Positions 16,344-26,857 of a stretch of DNA of 47,719 nt are shown one piece after another; within the stretch, counting starts at the first letter, position 1; each line of letters begins with the position of its first letter. Source of the stretch: Pseudomonadota bacterium (GTDB taxonomy: Bacteria > Pseudomonadota > Gammaproteobacteria > Burkholderiales > Rhodocyclaceae); the NCBI GenBank assembly GCA_018262285.1, contig JAGTRX010000014.1:1-47719 (forward strand). Direction: 5' to 3'. The notes below the pieces were generated by a model, which was not told the DNA's origin, did not search any database, and worked only from the letters and a program-made list of their open reading frames with translations. The position numbers and the translations under genes are program-made.

Positions 16344-18106
16344 TGCCTGCAGCCACGTCGCGTGCCGTTCCACCACCCAACATGAGCTTCACGCTGCATG
16401 GTCTGGGTGTTTCCGGTGGCATTGCCATCGGCCGCGCCACGCTGATGTCGCACGCCACTCTGGAAGTGGCGCACCTGACCATTTCACCGCGCATGGTCGA
16501 CAAGGAAGTCGAGCGACTGGAAAAAGCCTTGAGCCAGGTGCGCGACGAACTCAAGGCCGTCAAGGGGCAGGCCGGCAATGCCCCGGCTGAACTCACCGCC
16601 TTTATCGATCTACACGTCAGTTTTCTTTCCGACCCCGAGTTGTCGGAAATGCCCAAAAAAATCATCCGCGAGCGCCGCTGCAACGCCGAATGGGCGCTGG
16701 TGCAGCAAATGGAACACCTGGTCGAGCAATTCGAGAAATTCGAAGACCTTTACCTGCGCGAGCGCAAGTATGACGTTGTTCAGGTCGTCGAGCGCGTCGT
16801 CAAGGAATTGTTGGGACATCCCGGCCGCGGCGGCCTGCGCAAGGGGGTCACCGAGGAATTGCAGATCGTCGTCGCCCACGATTTGTCCCCGGCCGACACC
16901 ATCAATTTCAAGGAACAGCGTTTCGCCTCTTTCGTCACCGATGTCGGCGGCGCCACCTCGCACACCGCCATTCTGGCGCGCAGCATGGCCATTCCCGCCA
17001 TTGTCGGTTTGTCCAACGCGCGTGCCCTCATTCGCGACCAGGAACTGCTCATTGTTGATGGCCAACGCGGCGTCGTCATCGTCAATCCCGACGAGCGCGT
17101 GCTGGAAGAATACCGGCTACGCAAGGAACAGCTCGAAATCGAGCGCAACAAGCTCAAGCGCCTCAAGACCGCCAAATCGCAAACCCTTGATGGTGCCGAA
17201 GTCTCCTTGCTGGCCAACATCGAATTGCCCAACGACCTGGCAGCCGTGCTCGAATCCGGCGCCAACGGCATCGGGCTTTTCCGCACCGAATTCCTCTTTC
17301 TCGGTCGTGGTGACATGCCAAGCGAGGACGAGCAATTCGAGGCTTACCGCAAAGTGGTCAAAGGCATGGAAGGGCGACCGGTCATCATCCGTACTTTCGA
17401 CCTCGGCGGCGACAAGGCGATCGACCAGAAACGCACCCAGATCAACCCTGCGCTGGGGCGGCGCGCCATCCGCTTGTCGCTGTCAGAACCCAAAATGTTC
17501 CAGAAGCAGTTGCGCGCCATGCTGCGCGCTTCCAAATACGGCAACCTGAAAATTCTGATCCCCATGTTGGCGCATGCCCATGAGGTCGAGCAAACCCTGA
17601 ATGCCATTGATCATGCCAAGGCCAGCCTGCGCGCCGAACAGATCAAATTCAACGAAGCGATCGAAGTCGGCGCCATGATCGAAATTCCGGCGGCAGCGCT
17701 CGCTGTGAACATGTTCCTGCGCCGCCTCGATTTTCTTTCCATCGGCACCAACGACCTGATTCAGTACAGCCTTGCCATCGACCGCATGGACGAAGAAGTC
17801 GCCAACCTCTACGACCCGCTCCACCCGGCCATTCTGATGCTGCTGGCACACGTCATCGTCAGTGCCGAAAAGGTGCACGCACCCGTCTCGGTATGTGGAG
17901 AAATTGCCGGCGACCCAGAAATGACCCGCTTGCTGCTCGGCATGGGACTGCACCGTTTTTCCATGCACTCCTCGCAAATCCTCGAAATCAAAAGCCGGGT
18001 CATGAAGGCGGACATCAACGAGCTGGCGCCGCAAGTGCGCCGCATGCTGCGTCTGGATGATCCGACCAAGCTAAGGGAAGCCCTCGAAAAATTGAACGCC
18101 AGTTGA
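16343..18106 (+). CDS. ptsI: PTS Enzyme I (PEP-protein phosphotransferase)
   Basis: A 587-residue protein from the ATG at 16343, which overlaps the HPr stop; an alternative ATG at 16382 would give the family-like start MSFTLHGLGVSGG but has no ribosome binding site. The phospho-histidine motif GGATSHTAILARS places His at about 207, and the PEP-binding barrel contains GIGLFRTEFLF and VCGEIAGD (catalytic Cys about 518). No NTR (GAF) domain is present, so this is the sugar-type EI rather than PtsP. It donates phosphate from PEP to HPr, and the operon's EIIA is the probable terminal acceptor. Confidence 0.95.
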   Translation: MPAATSRAVPPPNMSFTLHGLGVSGGIAIGRATLMSHATLEVAHLTISPRMVDKEVERLEKALSQVRDELKAVKGQAGNAPAELTAFIDLHVSFLSDPELSEMPKKIIRERRCNAEWALVQQMEHLVEQFEKFEDLYLRERKYDVVQVVERVVKELLGHPGRGGLRKGVTEELQIVVAHDLSPADTINFKEQRFASFVTDVGGATSHTAILARSMAIPAIVGLSNARALIRDQELLIVDGQRGVVIVNPDERVLEEYRLRKEQLEIERNKLKRLKTAKSQTLDGAEVSLLANIELPNDLAAVLESGANGIGLFRTEFLFLGRGDMPSEDEQFEAYRKVVKGMEGRPVIIRTFDLGGDKAIDQKRTQINPALGRRAIRLSLSEPKMFQKQLRAMLRASKYGNLKILIPMLAHAHEVEQTLNAIDHAKASLRAEQIKFNEAIEVGAMIEIPAAALAVNMFLRRLDFLSIGTNDLIQYSLAIDRMDEEVANLYDPLHPAILMLLAHVIVSAEKVHAPVSVCGEIAGDPEMTRLLLGMGLHRFSMHSSQILEIKSRVMKADINELAPQVRRMLRLDDPTKLREALEKLNAS

Positions 18107-18765
18107 TGACCAATCGACGCCATTTTCTCCAGCGCCTTCTCGCTGCCGGTTTTGCCAACAGCCTTCCCGGCGCCATTGGTTCGGCGCTGGCTGCCAGCGA
18201 CAAACCCTTGCCGCAAGGCATCGTTCGCATGAATGGCAAGGTCACGGTCAACAGCCAGACCGCCAGTCAGGGAATGCTGATCCGGCCGGGCGATTCCATC
18301 AGCACGGGTTTGGACACGGAAACGGTTTATGTCATTGGCCAGGACGCCTTCCTGCAACGCGCCAACTCCACCGTCAATTTCATGGGCGAAACCTTCGTTG
18401 GCGGACTGCGCATCGTCTCCGGCAAACTGCTTGCCGTTTTCGGCAAGCAGAAAAAGACAATCTACACCAGCGTCGCCACCATCGGCATTCGCGGCACTGG
18501 CTGCTACATCGAAGCCGCGACCAGTCGCATGTACATTTGTCTGTGCTATGGCGAAGCTGATTTCACCCCGGCCATTGCCCCGGAAAAGGCGGCGCGCATC
18601 GTCACCCTGCATCACGAATCGCCAGTGTGGATTTCCGGCGAGAATCACGCCCAGCCCATCAGCAAAGCGCCGATGATCAACCACAGCGATGCCGAACTTG
18701 CCTTGCTGGAAAGTCTGGTTGGCCGCTCCACCCCTTTTGAAAGTGCTCCGGGCAAGGCTTACTGA
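18106..18765 (+). CDS. Tat-exported FecR-domain-like protein
   Basis: A 219-residue protein. It has a twin-arginine-type N-terminus (TNRRHFLQRLLAAGF) and an Ala-rich cleavage region, then a FecR-like beta domain: GIVRMNGKVTVNSQTA, RPGDSISTG, and VATIGIRGTG near 127. FecR domains without the membrane anchor occur in periplasmic proteins of unknown role. The ATG overlaps the EI stop by 1 bp (TTGATGA), so it is coupled to the PTS operon. A functional link with the PTS is inferred from position only. It ends 19 bp before the converging diguanylate cyclase. Confidence 0.78.
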   Translation: MTNRRHFLQRLLAAGFANSLPGAIGSALAASDKPLPQGIVRMNGKVTVNSQTASQGMLIRPGDSISTGLDTETVYVIGQDAFLQRANSTVNFMGETFVGGLRIVSGKLLAVFGKQKKTIYTSVATIGIRGTGCYIEAATSRMYICLCYGEADFTPAIAPEKAARIVTLHHESPVWISGENHAQPISKAPMINHSDAELALLESLVGRSTPFESAPGKAY

Positions 18766-18784
18766 GCATTACCAATCGGCTGTT

Positions 18785-20395
18785 TCAATGCGGCTGCGCT
18801 TCGTAAACACAAATCCGGTCACGTCCGTTTGCCTTGGCCTGATAGAGCGCATCGTCGGCCATTTTGGTCAATGCCTCCAGGCTGTCCGCCCTGCTCTCCA
18901 GGCTGGCAAGCCCGATACTGACTGTTGTTGTAATGCGCTGCGCTTGATGCATGACTTCACTGTTGGCAACCTCGAGACGGATACGTTCGGCCAGACAGAG
19001 AGCGGCCGTTTCCTCCGTCTCCGGCAACAGAATGATGAATTCCTCGCCGCCAAAACGCGCCAGGATATCGACATGCCGCACATCGCGCTTCATCACTTCA
19101 GCCACCATCGCCAGAACGCGATCTCCAACTGCATGGCCAAAAATGTCGTTAATGCGTTTGAAATGGTCGATGTCCGCCATGAGCATCGACAAGGGGCGCT
19201 GATAACGCAGTGAGCGATTGAACTCCTGTTGGGCGCTCTGGAAAAAGTAGCGGCGGTTATACAGCCCGGTCAAGGGATCGGTCGTTGCCAGTATCTCCAG
19301 TTCGGTTTGTGTCTTTTTCAGGGCGTCGATCAGCTTTTCCTTATCCTGCATCGTTTGTGTCAATGTGGTGATATCGTGCAAAACAACAATTCTGCCTATG
19401 GTGTTCTTCTGATGCTTCCAGAAAAGCGGCGCGGAATTGACCTGAAAATGTTTACCCCGTTCGCCATCAACAAGGAAAAGATTGGCCGGATTACCGCAAG
19501 CCAAGCGGTTCATACCCTGCAACCAGTCTGGCAAGGCTTCATGCATTAACCGCCCGACCAGCCCGGTCATCGATTCTTCCTTCAGAAGAGACAGCAAGGC
19601 AGGATTGAGGTGAATGATTCTGTCCTGACTGTCGAGGACAATGACGGCATCGCGCATGTCCTCAAGAATACGCTCGCCGGCGATAGGCAAAATGTGCAAC
19701 AAACGGTAGTGATACAAAGCCCAGAAAAAGGTAAGGGAGGTTGCGGTCAACCCAAATGAGGTCAGGTCAAGCGCCGGGCCGGGGATGATCTGCAATAGCG
19801 AAATCAGATTGGTCAGCACCGGAAAGAGCGAACCAATAAACATCAGGATCGCCTGACCACGCCACGGATATTGCGTGTTCTGGATTTTCCGGAACAGGAA
19901 ATAGGCGATGTAGGTCAGTAAGGCATAACAATAAAGCGTGTGAACCCAGAACCATTTGCCCGGCTTCCAGGCATTTCTGAAGATAAAATCACCATACTGT
20001 TGGTAGCTGATGCGTTCAATGAACAGGCCATGCATATCATTGGTAAACACCACAATGAGGGTGATGCAGGGCAAGGCCAGCAACAGCCATCGCCGACGCG
20101 CAGAGAGTAGATACAGACGATGGTCATAGGCAAGAATGAAGACCAGGAAGGCAATCGGTGCGCACACCACGCCAATGAAGCGCATTTTGGACAGCCAGAA
20201 ATCCGCCGCTTCAGGAGAGGTGCTCAGCACCGAAAAAACTGCACTGAGCGAGATAATGGTGATCGACAGCAAGGCATAAAAAAATGCCCTGGCCTCAGTC
20301 GAATCGTGGCGAAACCAAGAAAAAACGGCGAGCGACAGAGTCACTGCCGAAGCCAGGATCAGGAGAAAGACATAGCTGTTAAAGACAAACTGCAT
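18785..20395 (-). CDS. Membrane diguanylate cyclase (7TM + PAS + GGDEF)
   Basis: A 536-residue protein. Seven hydrophobic helices fill the first ~225 residues in the pattern of the histidine-kinase-type 7TM sensor domain. A PAS domain (about 230-340, ILEDMRDAVIVLDSQDRIIH) and a short coiled coil follow. The C-terminal GGDEF domain has GGEEF at 449-453. RHVD sits five residues before GGEEF and is an intact inhibitory I-site. It should synthesise c-di-GMP with product feedback. The ATG at 20395 is preceded by GGAGGCGCGAG. It is transcribed divergently from the alpha/beta hydrolase. Confidence 0.93.
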   Translation of the reverse strand: MQFVFNSYVFLLILASAVTLSLAVFSWFRHDSTEARAFFYALLSITIISLSAVFSVLSTSPEAADFWLSKMRFIGVVCAPIAFLVFILAYDHRLYLLSARRRWLLLALPCITLIVVFTNDMHGLFIERISYQQYGDFIFRNAWKPGKWFWVHTLYCYALLTYIAYFLFRKIQNTQYPWRGQAILMFIGSLFPVLTNLISLLQIIPGPALDLTSFGLTATSLTFFWALYHYRLLHILPIAGERILEDMRDAVIVLDSQDRIIHLNPALLSLLKEESMTGLVGRLMHEALPDWLQGMNRLACGNPANLFLVDGERGKHFQVNSAPLFWKHQKNTIGRIVVLHDITTLTQTMQDKEKLIDALKKTQTELEILATTDPLTGLYNRRYFFQSAQQEFNRSLRYQRPLSMLMADIDHFKRINDIFGHAVGDRVLAMVAEVMKRDVRHVDILARFGGEEFIILLPETEETAALCLAERIRLEVANSEVMHQAQRITTTVSIGLASLESRADSLEALTKMADDALYQAKANGRDRICVYEAQPH

Positions 20396-20632
20396 CTCGC
20401 GCCTCCGCTTGACAGGACAGCATAAGGTCATGACTCATTGCTGCTGACACCCGTCAAATCCAGAATAGCACGAAAGCGACAGATGGTTATTTTTTGACAC
20501 ACCAAGCTACAGAGGGGAAACCCTGACAACCGCAATGGCATGAACATTGTCGCGCCAGAATCATCCCAAAGCATCCCGCCCACATTCCTCTGGAGCAAGG
20601 TAAAATCACGCACCATCCCAAAGGAGTACCCC

Positions 20633-21490
20633 ATGCGCCACAGCGAACTGCAGATGCGTGACCGGGAAAATATTCATACTTACGAAACCGGCAGCGGCGA
20701 ACCAGTCATCTTCCTGCACGGCTGGAGCGCCGCCCACGATCTGACCAAACCGCTGCTGAAACTCATCGGCGTCAAGTATCACGCCATTGCCTGGGATGCC
20801 CGTGGCCATGGACATCACGCTTACCATCAGACAACGCCGCCGACCATTGATCATTTAGTCGACGACCTCAAGGAACTCATTGACACCATAGGGAGCGATC
20901 AAGTCCGGCTGGTCGGCCACTCCATGGGCGGCGCCATCATCTGGGCCTATCTGCGCAAATATGGCAACGACCGCGTCAAGCAGACCGTCATCATCGACAT
21001 GACGCCCAAACTGACGACTGATGAAAGCTGGCAGCTTGGCGTTTATTTCGATTTTCCGCCCGAGCGCCAGCAGTGGTTCCTGTCCGAAATGCAGTCTGAC
21101 ATGGTTGAAGCTGTCCTTCGCCTGCGTGCCTATGGCCGCAACACGCAGACCCGGGCGCAATACGAGACCAACGATCCTGCTCTGGCGCCTTATCGGCAAT
21201 TCCTGCGCGGCCTTGATGCCAACGCGTTGATTTCGATCTGGCAGGATCTGCTCACCTACGACTTTCGCAATTTCCTGTCCACGCTGGCAATCCCGACCCT
21301 GCTTATTTACGGCGGCGCCAGTCAGTTCTACGGAAAACCGCTGGCTGACTGGATGCTGAAAACCCTGCCGAATGCCGAACTGATGTTTTTCCCCGACGGC
21401 GATCACGGCCCGCACATCCAGTATCCACAAGAAGCCGCGACCCGAATGCTGCACTTTTTCGCAGAGGAACCACAGGAGGTCAAAAAATGA
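20633..21490 (+). CDS. Alpha/beta hydrolase
   Basis: A 285-residue alpha/beta hydrolase. The oxyanion-hole region is VIFLHGWSAAHDL, the nucleophile elbow is GHSMGG (Ser about 98), the acid is probably Asp in TLLIYGGASQFYG-type context, and the closing His is in FPDGDHGPHIQYP. The substrate is not predictable. AAGGAG precedes the ATG at 20633. The 3' end overlaps the hemerythrin gene by 4 bp (ATGA), so the two are co-translated. Confidence 0.92.
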   Translation: MRHSELQMRDRENIHTYETGSGEPVIFLHGWSAAHDLTKPLLKLIGVKYHAIAWDARGHGHHAYHQTTPPTIDHLVDDLKELIDTIGSDQVRLVGHSMGGAIIWAYLRKYGNDRVKQTVIIDMTPKLTTDESWQLGVYFDFPPERQQWFLSEMQSDMVEAVLRLRAYGRNTQTRAQYETNDPALAPYRQFLRGLDANALISIWQDLLTYDFRNFLSTLAIPTLLIYGGASQFYGKPLADWMLKTLPNAELMFFPDGDHGPHIQYPQEAATRMLHFFAEEPQEVKK

Positions 21491-21888
21491 GCTGGATTGC
21501 CTGGAAGGAAGAATATCGGGTCGGCAACGAGATTATCGACCACGATCACCAAGCGCTGTTCAAACTCATCAACGCGTTTTACGATGCCTTTCAGGAATCA
21601 AAGTTGCGCCGTGAATTGCTGCACATCCTCAACGAATTGGTGGCTTATTCCGAAGAGCACTTCCAGCGTGAGGAACTGATCATGGCAGCCCACAACTACC
21701 CTGGTCTGGAAGAGCATCACCATCTGCACGAAAAACTCTATGAGACCATTTACGCGCTCAACAGCCGACTACATAAGGATCCGAGGCCGCTCGAACGCGA
21801 AACCATTGCCTTCCTCAAAAACTGGTTGACCGACCACATCCTGCTGCACGACCTGGCCTTGGGTGAATTTATCAACAAAGAGAAATAA
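21487..21888 (+). CDS. Bacteriohemerythrin
   Basis: A 133-residue single-domain hemerythrin. The diiron ligands are all visible: His in DHDHQALF, His and Glu in HFQREE, two His in EEHHHLHEKL, and His/Asp in DHILLHD. It binds O2 (or NO) reversibly and may serve oxygen storage, delivery or sensing in microaerobic cells. It is translationally coupled to an alpha/beta hydrolase, an unusual partner. Confidence 0.95.
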   Translation: MSWIAWKEEYRVGNEIIDHDHQALFKLINAFYDAFQESKLRRELLHILNELVAYSEEHFQREELIMAAHNYPGLEEHHHLHEKLYETIYALNSRLHKDPRPLERETIAFLKNWLTDHILLHDLALGEFINKEK

Positions 21889-22013
21889 GGCGCATCCGCG
21901 TTGCGAAAGAATCGAGAAAAGGCATTGTGTCGCCTCTTTCTGTTCTGGTCAGCTTGACACAGTCGCTGTAAAGTGGCGACTATTAAACCTTGATTGCTTT
22001 GGACGTTGCTGCG

Positions 22014-22304
22014 ATGCCCCATAAAGCCAAGTTGATTCCGCCGGATGGCATTGTTTCGGAAATACTGCTGCCGGACAATGACGCCGAACGACTGGCGCTT
22101 TTGCAACAACTGGTCGGCGGTTTGCTCGATGTCAAACCGCTTGCCAATGACTTGGTGATGGTCATGGCGCTACCAGAAACCGTTGAGGAAAAGAATCTGC
22201 CCGCCAACGATTTTGCCACTTCCATTGCCTTCCGCGCCCGCGCCATTTACGCCGACGAAGATGTCTTTGGCACTGTGGTCGTCGTTCACGCAGATCTGGT
22301 GTAA
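22014..22304 (+). CDS. Hypothetical protein, DUF3846-like
   Basis: A 96-residue protein starting at the ATG at 22014. The segment LALLQQLVGGLLDVKPL followed by KNLPANDFATSIAF and EDVFGTVVVV resembles DUF3846, in which a QxxVGGxIE region is followed by an N-rich loop and a GxxVV strand. That family is mainly phage- and plasmid-encoded with no known function; the assignment is tentative. The gene converges on and overlaps the P-type ATPase 3' end by 19 bp. A TTGACA box at 21954-21959 lies upstream, but no well-spaced -10 is seen. Confidence 0.6.
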   Translation: MPHKAKLIPPDGIVSEILLPDNDAERLALLQQLVGGLLDVKPLANDLVMVMALPETVEEKNLPANDFATSIAFRARAIYADEDVFGTVVVVHADLV

Positions 22305-24970
22305 CGCCGGATCAACTTGTAGATCTCCTCCAGCACCAACGAAGAAGAGGCGACTGCCGCCACAAGACCCCATTCGGCCAGCGAAAGGTCAGTGGTGCGG
22401 AACAAGATCTGCGCCGGTGCCCAGTGCACCGCCAGCACCTGCAACGCCAGTACGCAAAGCAGCGCCCCCCACAGGTAACGATTGCGGAAAAAATTGCGGG
22501 TGAAGGTCGAGCCGAATTCGGCGCGTGCATTGAAGCTATTGAAAAACTGGAAGAGGACAAAAGTAGTGAAGGCCATGGTCAGCGCGTGTTCCTTGCTGCC
22601 AATTTGCAGGCCGTGCCACAGCATTCCCAGCGTTCCGAGAGTCATGACGAGGCCAAAAAAGGCCAGCTTGGCCAAACGTGGCCAGTTCAGGATTTCGCTT
22701 CCCGGTCGGCGCGGCGGATCGGACATGATGCCCTTTCTTTCGGGGTCGACACCCAGCGCCATGGCTGGCGGGCCATCCATGATGATATTGATCCACAGAA
22801 TCTGGACCGGATTGAGTGGTACCGGTAGCGCCAACAACGAAGCGCCGAGCACCGTTCCCAGCGCCCCCATATTGGTCGACAGCTGGAAACGCACGAATTT
22901 GACCAGATTGTCGTAAATGGTGCGCCCTTCCTTGACTGCGCGGACAATGCTGGCGAAATTATCGTCGGTCAGCACCATGCTGGCGGCTTCCTTGGTCACT
23001 TCAGTGCCGGTGATGCCCATGGCGATACCGATGTCAGCGCGCTTCAAGGCCGGCGCGTCATTGACGCCGTCGCCAGTCATGGCGACAACGTGGCCGGCAC
23101 GCTGCAATGCCTGCACCAGTTTGACCTTGTGTTCCGGCGCAACGCGGGCAAAAACAGAAATCCGCTCAATGCAGGCGGCCAGTTCCTCTTCGCTCATGGC
23201 ATCGAGATCGGCGCCGGTGAGCGCCTCGCCTTTCAAACCCAGTTCCCGTGCAATGGCAACGGCTGTGGCGCGATGGTCACCGGTAATCATCTTGACTTCA
23301 ATGCCGGCCGTCCGGCACAGCGCAATGGCGTCACGCGCTTCCGGGCGCGGCGGATCCATGATGCCAACCAGTCCAAGCAGGCAGAGTCCTTCGACATGCC
23401 GCATCAAATCGCCGTCCGGATCGAAATCACGTGCGGCAAAACTACGCGAGGCCAGCATCAGCACGCGCAAACCGCGCCCGGCCATGGACTCGTTTTCCGC
23501 CAACAGACGTTCGCGCTTGGCCGTGTCCAGCGCCGTTTCCCCGCTTTCCTCCAGCAACGCGGCGGTGCGTTCCAGCAACACATCCGGCGCGCCCTTGACG
23601 TACATCATGACCTGCTCGCCAACGTGGTGGAAGGTGGCCATGAACTTGTTGGCGGAATCGAAGGGGATTTCGGCAATGCGCGGGCATTTGTGTACCACCG
23701 CATCCATCTCGACTCCGCCTTTGGCCGCCAGCGCTGCCAGCGCACCCTCGGTGGGATCACCGATCAATTGACCGCCGCGAATACGGCTGTCGTTGCACAG
23801 CGCCGCCGATCGCAATAGCACGGCCAATTCGGGCAGCGTCGCGCCATCTTCGGCCAGAATCTTGCCTTCGGCTTCATAACCCTCGCCCTCGACTGCAAAA
23901 CGGCGACCCTGATAAAAGAAAGCCCGCGCCGTCATCTGGTTCAGGGTCAGCGTTCCCGTCTTGTCGGAACAAATCACCGTCGTACAGCCCAGGGTTTCGA
24001 CCGCCGCCAGCCGCTTGACGATAGCGCGCTGCCCCGCCATGCGGCGCATGCCCAGCGCCAGCGTCACCGTCACCACGGCCGGCAAGCCCTCCGGAATCGC
24101 TGCCACGGCCAGAGTGATCGCCGTCAACGCCGCACTTGCCAGCGCTTCTCCGCGTGACAGCGCCAGAATAAAAATGAGCACCACGACAATCCCGGCGATA
24201 GCGGCCAGACGCTTGCCCAAACCATCGAGTTGCACCTGCAGGGGTGTCGCGCCTTCCTCTTCCTCCTGCATCATGCCGGCAATACGCCCCATTTCGGTCT
24301 GCATGCCGGTCGCCGTCACCAGCATTTCGGCCCTTCCGCGCGTCACCACCGTATTCATGAAGGCCATATTGGCGCGTTCGGCCAGCGGCGCCGCACTATC
24401 CTTCATGGCTTCGGACGTTTTGGCGACCGCGTGCGATTCTCCGGTCAGCGTCGATTCGTCGATCTCCAGACTGTGCGCTGCGATCAGGCGGCCGTCGGCC
24501 GGCACCTTGTCACCGGCTTCGAGCAGCACCAGATCGCCGGGAACCAGTTCCTCGGCAGCAAGCTCGAGCTTGTGACCATCGCGCCGTACCCGTGCCTTCT
24601 GCGCCAGCATTTTCTTCAGTGCGGCCAGACTCTTTTCGGCACGCTGTTCCTGGAAGTAACCGAGAACGGCATTGAAAAACACAACGACGAGGATGACGAT
24701 GGAGTCCTTGATATCGCCAACGAAAGAAGCCACCACAGCAGCCACAACCAATACACCGATCAGGGCGCTCTTGAACTGATCGACAAAACGTTGCCAGGCC
24801 GGCACCGGTGGTTTTTCCGTCAAATGGTTGCGACCGAATTTTTCGAGTCGCACCACCGCTTCGGATGCCTCAAGACCTTTGCTGGCATCTGCTTCGAGAC
24901 GCGTCGCCACCGCTTCTGTTGATTCGGCATGCCAGGGCAGCGCCGCTGCAGCTTCACTTGTTTGCGTCAT
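22286..24970 (-). CDS. Cation-transporting P-type ATPase, Ca2+ (P2A)-like
   Basis: An 894-residue P-type ATPase. The actuator motif LTGES is at about 175-179 and the phosphorylation motif CSDKTGTLT has Asp336. The hinge MTGDGVNDAPALKRADIGIA is present. The membrane ion site PEGLPA (about 293-298) and LWINIIMDGPPAMALG in helix 6 match Ca2+-type (PMR1/LMCA-like) pumps rather than heavy-metal or K+ pumps, and no N-terminal metal-binding domain is seen. Calcium (or manganese) efflux is inferred. It has a cation-ATPase N-terminal domain with FGRNHLTEKPP and a C-terminal domain of four to six helices. Confidence 0.93.
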   Translation of the reverse strand: MTQTSEAAAALPWHAESTEAVATRLEADASKGLEASEAVVRLEKFGRNHLTEKPPVPAWQRFVDQFKSALIGVLVVAAVVASFVGDIKDSIVILVVVFFNAVLGYFQEQRAEKSLAALKKMLAQKARVRRDGHKLELAAEELVPGDLVLLEAGDKVPADGRLIAAHSLEIDESTLTGESHAVAKTSEAMKDSAAPLAERANMAFMNTVVTRGRAEMLVTATGMQTEMGRIAGMMQEEEEGATPLQVQLDGLGKRLAAIAGIVVVLIFILALSRGEALASAALTAITLAVAAIPEGLPAVVTVTLALGMRRMAGQRAIVKRLAAVETLGCTTVICSDKTGTLTLNQMTARAFFYQGRRFAVEGEGYEAEGKILAEDGATLPELAVLLRSAALCNDSRIRGGQLIGDPTEGALAALAAKGGVEMDAVVHKCPRIAEIPFDSANKFMATFHHVGEQVMMYVKGAPDVLLERTAALLEESGETALDTAKRERLLAENESMAGRGLRVLMLASRSFAARDFDPDGDLMRHVEGLCLLGLVGIMDPPRPEARDAIALCRTAGIEVKMITGDHRATAVAIARELGLKGEALTGADLDAMSEEELAACIERISVFARVAPEHKVKLVQALQRAGHVVAMTGDGVNDAPALKRADIGIAMGITGTEVTKEAASMVLTDDNFASIVRAVKEGRTIYDNLVKFVRFQLSTNMGALGTVLGASLLALPVPLNPVQILWINIIMDGPPAMALGVDPERKGIMSDPPRRPGSEILNWPRLAKLAFFGLVMTLGTLGMLWHGLQIGSKEHALTMAFTTFVLFQFFNSFNARAEFGSTFTRNFFRNRYLWGALLCVLALQVLAVHWAPAQILFRTTDLSLAEWGLVAAVASSSLVLEEIYKLIRRYTRSA

Positions 24971-25036
24971 GGTGATATCCGTTTCTTATCCTGCCGATTT
25001 CGGCAAGACGAATTGAGAAGCAAAATCAGTCTGATA

Positions 25037-25360
25037 TTACCAGCAGGCCACAACAGGTTTGACCTGCAAGGCCGAGCCATCGGGAATCAGCGCCAGCAGG
25101 CGGTCGATATTAGGGTGCTTGCCAGGATTGCTGAGCGCTTCATCGACATGCTCGGCATAGAGCTGCAAGCCATGCTCCGCCGCTTCCGGCGTGATGGCGC
25201 CAAAAGTCTGTGCCAGATGATTGTAAATCACCACCGAACCCTGGCTGCCAGGTCGATTTTCGATCACGGCCGCCAACCTGCCCTCTTCATCAAACAGGTG
25301 CAGGGCGAGCAAATGGCTCACTCCAGGCAGTTTTTTCAAGTTGTCAGTAAAGCGACTCAT
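25037..25360 (-). CDS. DUF2322 family protein
   Basis: A 107-residue soluble protein matching DUF2322: FTDNLKKLPGVSHLLALHLF, PGSQGSVVIYNHLAQTFG, and the near-invariant AEHVDEALSNPGKHPNIDRL. The family is found mainly in Beta- and Gammaproteobacteria and has no assigned function. The ATG at 25360 lies 5 bp after the purB stop on the same strand, so the two are almost certainly co-transcribed. Confidence 0.85.
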   Translation of the reverse strand: MSRFTDNLKKLPGVSHLLALHLFDEEGRLAAVIENRPGSQGSVVIYNHLAQTFGAITPEAAEHGLQLYAEHVDEALSNPGKHPNIDRLLALIPDGSALQVKPVVACW

Positions 25361-25365
25361 AAACC

Positions 25366-26763
<1,398 letters not shown>

Positions 26764-26818
26764 TTATCCCGGCCTCCTCCAAGTGTCGCCCCAAAACGGC
26801 AAAAAAGCCCTTGTGCGC

Positions 26819-26824
26819 TATAAT
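26819..26824 (+). promoter_or_regulatory. Candidate -10 box (TATAAT) for the GST gene
   Basis: A consensus TATAAT lies 33 bp before the GST start codon, within the 124-bp divergent region shared with purB. No convincing -35 hexamer is present 16-18 bp upstream, so only the -10 element is claimed. Confidence 0.5.
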
Positions 26825-26857
26825 GCACCCCCACTCCAAACTGACTCCGGAATATTC

